NCBI RefSeq assembly: GCF_902686445.1
Contig: NC_062213.1
Coordinates: forward strand, 4,461,241 to 4,525,240
Length of the DNA: 64,000 nt
Direction of reading: 5' to 3'
DNA from: Sciurus carolinensis
Lineage: Eukaryota; Chordata; Mammalia; Rodentia; Sciuridae
The notes beneath the pieces are model-generated. The model was not told the DNA's origin and ran no database searches. It saw nothing but the letters and a program-made list of their open reading frames with translations. Below are positions 58,183 through 64,000 of this stretch, one piece after another. The first letter of the stretch is position 1. Each line of letters starts with the position of its first letter. The translations under genes were made by a program, and so were the position numbers.

Positions 58183-59024
58183 GCCGGAGCTTCACCCGTG
58201 CTACAACATGCCACCTGTGGCCAATGAATGGTCCTTGTCACCTGGCTTGTCAGGGGGCCACTTCAGAACATCCTATTCTGGAACTCTGCTCCCCAGGACA
58301 ACTTTTGGCTACAAAGTGTCCCAAGTCAATTTTTCCAGAAGCATAAAAGGAAGGTGTATGCTAATGCTTAAGGAGATGCTTCCAGAAGAAAGCAAGGGAG
58401 CGGGGTGGCTGAGGGGTGGGTGGCTGCATTAGGAAGGGGAGGAAGGGAAGGGAAGGGAGTGCGTGGCTCCAGGGGAGACTCTAGCACTCTGCACCTGTGG
58501 TGCCTGCTGCACCAGAATGTCCCTCCCAGGCACAGGCTTCCCATCTCCCACTGTTCCCAGGTGCCCTATTCCCACCTCACTTGAAGTCAAATCCAGTGAC
58601 AAGTGATTAACTGATCAGTGCACTGGAACCTGGATCCCGTGATTCATGGCCAGGCCAGCTCTAGTATGTCCAGGGAGCCCCAAGCCCCTCCTTGGGTGGG
58701 CAATTCCCTGGGAAGGCTTGAATTAGCAGTGCTTATGCTCATGGCTACTGTTACCACAGTGAAATGATAAATTAAGACCAGCAGTGAAAGAGGCACAGCA
58801 GACAGGAAGGGACAGACCAGGTGCAAGCCTTCTCCCCCAGCAATGTGGGCAATACCACATGTTGAGTACTGCCAACCAAGCAAGCTCCTGAGCCTTGGAG
58901 TTCATCATACCTATCACTGGTGGACATGGGTTGGACATTATTGTCAAGTAATCTTCATGGAGGGATGCTTTCTTTGGTAGGAAAAGTCAACACAGAAGTA
59001 ATATGTTGGAAGGATATTCACCCT
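58183..59024. other. intergenic DNA with a short (GGAAG)n run
   Basis: GGAAG-type purine run at about 58434-58460. Otherwise unassigned; no gene. Confidence 0.4.
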
Positions 59025-60066
59025 TCACTTTATTTCTACAGACTGCATTTTGATTCATTGTACATAAATGGGGTACAACTTTTCTATGGTTGTATACAAT
59101 GTAGATTCATACCATTTGTGTAATCATACGTGTACATAGTAGGGTAATGATGTCTCAGTTCACTATCTTTCCTTCCCCAATCCTCTCCAGCCCCATTTTC
59201 CTCTACACCAAAGTTCTCCATTCTTCTCTTGCCCACCTCACAGTTATGTATCATTTCACTTAGAGAAAACATTCGGCCTTTGGTTTTTTGGGCTTTGCTT
59301 ATTTCACTTAGCATGATATTCTCCATCGACTTATCAGTGAATGCCATAATTTTCTTCTTTATGGCTGAGTAATATTCCGTTGTGTATATACACCAGTTTC
59401 TTTATTCACTCATCAGTTGGAGGGCATCTAGTTTGGTTCCACAATCTAGCTATTGTGGATTGAGCAGCTATGACTATGAACATTGATGTGACTGCATTAT
59501 TGTAGTATGCCAATTTTAAGTCCTTCGGGTATAAACTGAGGAGTGGGATAGCTGGGTCAAATGGGTCCATTCCAAATTTTGAGGAATCTCCATAGTGTTT
59601 TCCAGAGTGGCTGCACCAATTTGCAACTCCACCAGCAATGTATGAGCGTACCTCCCCGTCCCACACTCCCATGCCAACACTTATTGCTTGTGTTCTTGAT
59701 AATAGCCATTCTAAGTAGAGTTAGATGAAATCTTAGGGTGGTTTTAATTTGCATTTTTCTAATTACTAGAGATGAACACTTTCATATATTTGTTGATCAC
59801 ATATTTTCTGTGAAGTGTCTGCCCAGTTCCTTAGCCTACTTATTGATTGGGTTCTTTGTATTTTTGGTGTAAAGTTTAAGTTCTTTATAAAAATTTGAGA
59901 TTAGCGCTCTGTCTGAAGTGCACGTGGAAAAGATTTTCTCCCACTCTGTAGGCTCTTTTCACATTGATTTTTTCCTTTGCTGAGAAAAAGCTTTTTATTT
60001 TGAATCCACCCCATTTATTGATTTTTGGTTTTATTTCTTGCATTTTGGGAGTCTTAAGAAATCGAA
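59025..60066 (-). repeat. sciurid-type L1, 3' UTR plus ORF2 C-terminal part
   Basis: Antisense L1 in continuous order. The 3' UTR (CATTGTACATAAATGGGG..., about 59055-59280) is followed by the end of ORF2. The minus frame 59406-59672 reads through a typical ORF2 C-terminal stretch including [18 protein letters not shown]. Point changes and frameshifts make it inactive. It joins an oppositely oriented ORF2 piece at about 60066. Confidence 0.9.
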
Positions 60067-60635
60067 GACCCTAGAAGATGGAAAGATCTTCCATGTTCTT
60101 GGATAGGCAAAATGAGTATTGTCAAAATGGTCATACTTCCAAAGGCACTATACAGATTTAACGCAATTCCAGTTAGACTACCAATGACATTCCTCATAGA
60201 AATAGAGGAAGAAATCATGAAATTTCACCTGGAAGAACGAAATACCCAGTATAGCCAAAGCAATCCCAGGAAGAATGATGCACGAGGTATCAATACCAGA
60301 CCTTAAACTTTACAATAGAGCAATAGTAACAAAAACAGCATGGTATTGGCACCAAAATAGACAGGTAGACCAATGATACAGAATATACAGAGACAAACCC
60401 ACGTAAGTACAGTTGTCTCATATTAGACAAAAGGAGCCAAAAACATACAATGGAGAAAAGATAGCCTGTTCAACAAATGGTGCTGGCAAAACTGGAAATA
60501 CATATGCAGTCCAATGAAGTTAAACCCCCGTCTCATGGTGTGCAAAACTCAAATCAAAATGGATCAAGGGTCTAGGAATTAGACCTGAGACACTATCAAA
60601 CAGAAGAAAAAGTGGACACAGCTTCATCACCCTTC
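60067..60635 (+). repeat. inverted 5' piece of the same L1 (ORF2, RT-distal region)
   Basis: GAAGATGGAAAGATCTTCCATG, TTGGATAGGCAAAATGAGTATTG, AACAAAAACAGCATGGTATTGG and TTCAACAAATGGTGCTGGC are sense L1 ORF2. The piece ends at about 60630, in L1 coordinates just before the point where the antisense part begins at 60066. This layout is a twin-priming 5' inversion. Confidence 0.9.
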
Positions 60636-61019
60636 ACTTCTATATCATGAAACTAATCACTTGAAAGGATGTGAATAAGATAGCACCAGATGTGTCTTTT
60701 AACATCCAAGAAACTTCAGTGGTGGTCTCAGCCTGGATCATGGTGGCATCCATTTGAGGATATGGTTCAATTCAGAGTTTACTATTGGTTCCTCAAGGTT
60801 GAGGGTTGAAACCAATTCCGCCTGGTCAACCAGCTTCACAAGGGCAACCCAATCTGGATACGTGTCTGGACACATCTTACTGTACACATTCCTCTATTGT
60901 TCCAAATAAGGATTGTACGAGTCAAAGGCCTTAAGTTTGCTCCTATGATATTCCTTGGGAATACAATAGCTCAGTTTGGAAAATCTTAAGTGGTTTCTCC
61001 AGTTTATTCTGTCTCAAAG
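60636..61019. other. intergenic DNA, nothing recognised
   Basis: Unassigned flank between two L1-containing blocks. Confidence 0.35.
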
Positions 61020-61251
61020 ACTTTTCAATGGAGGCAAAATTCACAGAACACATCATTTTAGCAATTTAGAGTACAAAATCCAATGCATTAGTACATTCAA
61101 TGTCGTAACACGGCCTTGACCATTAACTGGTTCCAGAATTCTTTCTTCACCCCACGAGGAAACTATGGTTTTAGGAATTTGAATTACTGTTTTTCACCTA
61201 AGCCTGAAGGACTGTTTAGCATTTCTTATAGGGCAAGTCTACTATGGATGA

Positions 61252-61558
61252 ACTCCTTTAAAATTTTTTATTTGTTCTGATTAGTTGTACATGACAAAAT
61301 ACTTTTGATAAGTCAGTGTAATCTCATTTTTCTGATACTGTAGGATCACATTGGTCATGCAGCCATATATGCACATGAGGTAATAATGTGTCTCACTCTA
61401 CTATTCCTTCCCCCATACCCCCTCCCCTCCCTTCACTCCCCTCTACCTAATACAAAGTAACTATTCTTCCCTATTCCCCCCTCCCCTTATTGTAAATTAG
61501 CATTCACCTATCAGAGAAAACATTGTCTTTTTTTGGGGTGGTTTCACTTATTTTACTT
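61252..61558 (-). repeat. sciurid-type L1 3' UTR, inserted in the older L1M
   Basis: TTTATTTGTTCTGATTAGTTG, TACATGACAAAATAC, CCTCCCCTCCCTTCACTCC and CTATCAGAGAAAACATTGTC fit a sciurid L1 3' end in antisense. A close relative of the piece at 63363. Confidence 0.8.
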
Positions 61559-61612
61559 GGTTTATACCCAAAAAGGACTTAAAATACTACAGTGATATAG
61601 CCACGTCCCTTT
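61559..61612 (+). repeat. inverted 5' piece of the same young L1
   Basis: TTTATACCCAAAAAGGACTTA followed by TACTACAGTGATATAGCC is L1 in sense orientation, directly joined to the antisense 3' UTR. It indicates a second twin-primed insertion, with an inverted piece of about 50 bp. Confidence 0.7.
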
Positions 61613-61671
61613 GTTTTTATGGATCTGTCTTCATTTTCCTTCACTTTTGGTGGACAGTTTTGCTAAATATA

Positions 61672-62165
61672 GTAGTCCCAATTACCCACACGGGAGACTT
61701 TGCAAGACCCCTAGTGGACGCCCAGAACAGAGACGGCAGGCGCAGGGTAGTGCTGGGTCTCTGTACGTACTGACTACATTTAATTTATAGGTTGGGCAGG
61801 GTGAGACACCAACAAGAACCTAAAGAAACAACGATTGCAACATGCTGTACTGGAGTGTGTGTGAGTGTGGCCCTTCACGTTCTCAGGACAATGTGGATCT
61901 CACACTCACCCTTGTGACGTAGGGCAATACAAAGCCTGTGAGAGAAAGTGAGGTGAATGACAGCCATCGTGACAGTTACCACGCCAGCGTCCCCAGACAC
62001 CAGGGATGTGACACCATGCGTCTTCCCCCGACAACCCCTGGATCCGGGGTGATGAACGGGCGGGCGGCATGGACAGTGTGTGTATGGACAGAGGGACGAT
62101 TCGTATCCTGGAGAGGGGATGGACCTGGACAGTGTGATCATAATGGCATACAGCACTTAAAGTGA
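61672..62165 (+). mobile_element. Tigger-family (Tc1/mariner) DNA transposon remnant
   Basis: It begins AGTAGTCCCAATTACCCAC, then AGACCCCTAGTGGACGCC, ACATTTAATTTATAGGTTGG, GCAGGGTGAGACACCAACAAG, ACTCACCCTTGTGACG and AGAAAGTGAGGTGAATGAC. This is the order of a Tigger-derived MITE and covers about 490 bp. The 3' terminal repeat is unclear. It is inserted at TA within the older L1M. Confidence 0.7.
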
Positions 62166-62565
62166 AGAGCAAACGTTGTGTGCGGTAGTTTGTCTTGCTG
62201 TCTTCTAGCTTTTATGGTCCAATGAGACATTGGTTAATTTTTTGTGGATCCCTTGTATCAAATGAAGTGCTTCTCTTGATTTCAGGATCCTTTGTCTTGA
62301 CAATTTGATAATGCTCTGGTAAAGATCCAAGTTTATCCTACTTTGTATTTGTTGGGCTTCTTGGATGTGTAGATTCCTATATTTCAAATTTGGGAATTTG
62401 TGGCCTTTAATTTTTTGGTTAATTGGTTAAACAGACTGCCTTTTTGATACATCAAATATAGTGAAATATAGTTTCTCATTTTTCTGGTTATATTCTTCAA
62501 ATATTCTTCCTGCCCACCATTCTTCTGTCATGTGTGGCTGCTGAAGTCCCCATTCCTTTACCTTA

Positions 62566-62964
62566 ATGCTGTGATTTGGACATGAGGTGTCCCCGAAGCT
62601 CCTGTGTTGCATGCAGGAATTTTCTGGGGTGAAATGATTGGATGGCGAAAGCTACGACCCAATTAGTCCTTCATTGCTTGAATGGACTTGGTGGTGACTG
62701 CAGGTGGTGGGATGTGACTGGAGGAAGTGGGTCACTGAAGGTGTCCCTGGAAGTGTGGCTCTTCCTGTGGCTCCTTCCGCCCTTGTTGATGCCACCACGA
62801 GAGCGGCCGTACTCTGCCATGCCCTTCGGCCGATGTTCTGCCTCCACTTGGGTCCAGAGCAATGGCGTGGGTAGAGACCTCGAACTGTGAGCTGCAAATG
62901 GACTTTCCCCATCTAGGCTGTTAAGTGTTTTGGTCACAGCAATGCAGAAACTGACTGAAATACC
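62566..62964 (+). mobile_element. rodent ERVL-MaLR LTR (MT/ORR1-like), about 400 bp
   Basis: GTGATTTGGACATGAGGTGTCC, GGGGTGAAATGATTGGATGG, GACTGGAGGAAGTGGGTCAC, CTGCCATGCCCTTCGG and TGTTTTGGTCACAGCAATGC, ending ACTGACTGAAATACC, occur in order for a rodent MaLR LTR. No retroviral interior is attached. Confidence 0.75.
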
Positions 62965-63362
62965 TTAGTTCTGTTAGGGACTTAGAGATTTCCTTAAATG
63001 CCTCTGGCCAAAAAGCCCAAGACCAAAAAATAAGAAATGCTTCTCCTTAGTTTTTGCCAACTGGCTCCGTTAGGGCGTTCCGTTTACACTTAAGCCATTT
63101 ACAGCTGCTTTAGCTTTCATCTCCTGCTTGCACAGGTCTAAAGATCATCCAGAGGCCAAGTGTAGGGTCTTCTCAGGTATTTTCTGAACACAAGTCCTGT
63201 CCTTGACATGCGTATGTCATTCTGGACTCCACTATACCTGTGAGCTTTCCAAAGCCTTGTATTCTATTAAATATCTCCTCAGACTGAGACATCTATTTCT
63301 TATCTGTTATTCATTACCCGTTATCCAAATACCTGTGGCTAACATGCTTTCTAGTGCTTTAG
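62965..63362. other. intergenic DNA, nothing recognised
   Basis: Mixed AT-rich sequence; decayed LINE is possible but not shown. Confidence 0.35.
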
Positions 63363-63530
63363 TTTTTTATTTGTTTTAATTAGTTATACATGACAGTGCA
63401 TTTATGCATTGATAAATCATACAAAATGGAGTATAATTTTTCATCTTCTGATTGTGCATGTTATAGGATCATGTTGGTCATGCAGTCATTTGGACATGAG
63501 TTAATAATGTCTGTTTCACTCTAGCCTTCA
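63363..63530 (-). repeat. sciurid-type L1 3' UTR fragment
   Basis: TTTATTTGTTTTAATTAGTT, ATACATGACAGTGCATTTATG, ATAGGATCATGTTGGTCATGC and TGAGTTAATAATGTCTGTTTC closely parallel 61260-61400. It is a separate copy of the same subfamily. Confidence 0.75.
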
Positions 63531-64000
63531 AGTACTTTTGACAAATGTCACCCACTTCATCAGGTAAACTCTGCAGTAGGCAAGACCAGGATGAGCCCTA
63601 GAGCTGAAGTCCACTGTAGATACACACAATCACAGTTCTTTGAGAATAAAGTCCATGTTCTTCTTTCAGGGACGTGGGTTGCTGTCAAGTTGGGGAGTGA
63701 GAAGGCAGTAAGCACAGAGGTTAAAAATGCCACAGTGCTCTTATCAAACTCCAACATTAAGTTGTCCTGTTATAAGTTTCATTCCATTCTAGAGTTCAAA
63801 TATTCCTTCTGCTAGCTTTTACCAGCATATTGGTCGCCTTGGTGGAAGGATGAAGCTATAGAGTTCCCCACCACATCACCTGCAGTGACCGTCCACATTT
63901 TAACTGCTGACCAGATTCTAGTGAGCAAAGGACCCAGCTTTTACAAGTGTATAACTGGGGTTGTACATTTTGTTTCCTACCAATACCACATTCTTTGCTT
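63531..64000. other. intergenic DNA to window end
   Basis: No gene or repeat recognised. The window ends in unassigned sequence. Confidence 0.4.

Larger units (their letters stand above)
61020..62565 (-). repeat. ancient L1M LINE, antisense, split by later insertions
   Basis: Antisense L1M is seen at 61020-61250 (AAGCCTGAAGGACTGTTTAGC, TAGGGCAAGTCTACTATGG), again at about 61613-61671 (TTTTGGTGGACAGTTTTGC, TAAATATAG), and after 62166 (AAGTTTATCCTACTTTGTATTTG, TTGGGCTTCTTGGATGTGTAG, ATATTCTTCAAATATTCTTCC). The pieces are collinear, so a young L1 and a Tigger element were inserted into one older LINE. Confidence 0.7.

Noticed and set aside
60112..60306. 64-codon + frame as a small gene
   Set aside because: It is part of L1 ORF2 in the inverted 5' piece of a dead LINE.

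Overview
This is a window of mammalian nuclear DNA. It has spliced gene structure, ancient mammalian repeats (MIR, L2, MaLR LTRs, Tigger and Charlie DNA transposons) and no operon-like packing. The LINE-1 pieces near 45.5, 47.5, 59-61.6 and 63.4 kb look like the L1 lineage of squirrels (Sciuridae), and one ID-type SINE lies at 51.45 kb. The animal is therefore most likely a squirrel, marmot or ground squirrel. That call rests on recalled repeat consensus sequences and was not tested by a search.

The only protein-coding gene I can support is KCNK9 (TASK-3, a two-pore-domain potassium channel) on the + strand. Positions 1-20091 are the 3' part of its large intron 1. A good splice acceptor at 20090-20091 opens the last coding exon (20092-20906), which encodes residues 96-365 of a channel of about 365 residues. 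It carries the end of the first pore region including the pH-sensing His98, M2, M3, the second pore (TIGFG), M4, the VLRFLT gate motif and the C-terminal RRKSV 14-3-3/trafficking signal. Exon 1 (residues 1-95 and the promoter) lies upstream of the window. The 3' UTR starts at 20907, and the first plausible poly(A) signal is at 21984.

The rest, about 22.0-64.0 kb, has no gene I recognise. By synteny with other mammals it should be the gene-poor interval between KCNK9 and COL22A1. It holds old repeats: L1M/HAL1-like LINE pieces, L2, MIR, four MaLR LTRs (one of them in the intron), a probable ERVL pol relic near 34.5 kb, MER5A- and MER20-like transposons and Tigger-family elements. There are several microsatellites and two younger L1 insertions with the inverted 5' ends typical of twin priming. 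GC-rich DNA dominates 1-15 kb and 26-29 kb, while 45-50 kb and 54-64 kb are AT-rich.

I found no tRNA or rRNA genes, no CRISPR array and no convincing undescribed system. The items most worth a second look are the derived KCNK9 C-tail, a CpG-rich last exon in a gene known to be imprinted, a minus-strand coding-like segment next to a recursive-splice-like motif at 30.3 kb, perfect inverted repeats at 10.3, 38.0 and 40.25 kb, and nested L1/Tigger insertions at 61-62.6 kb.
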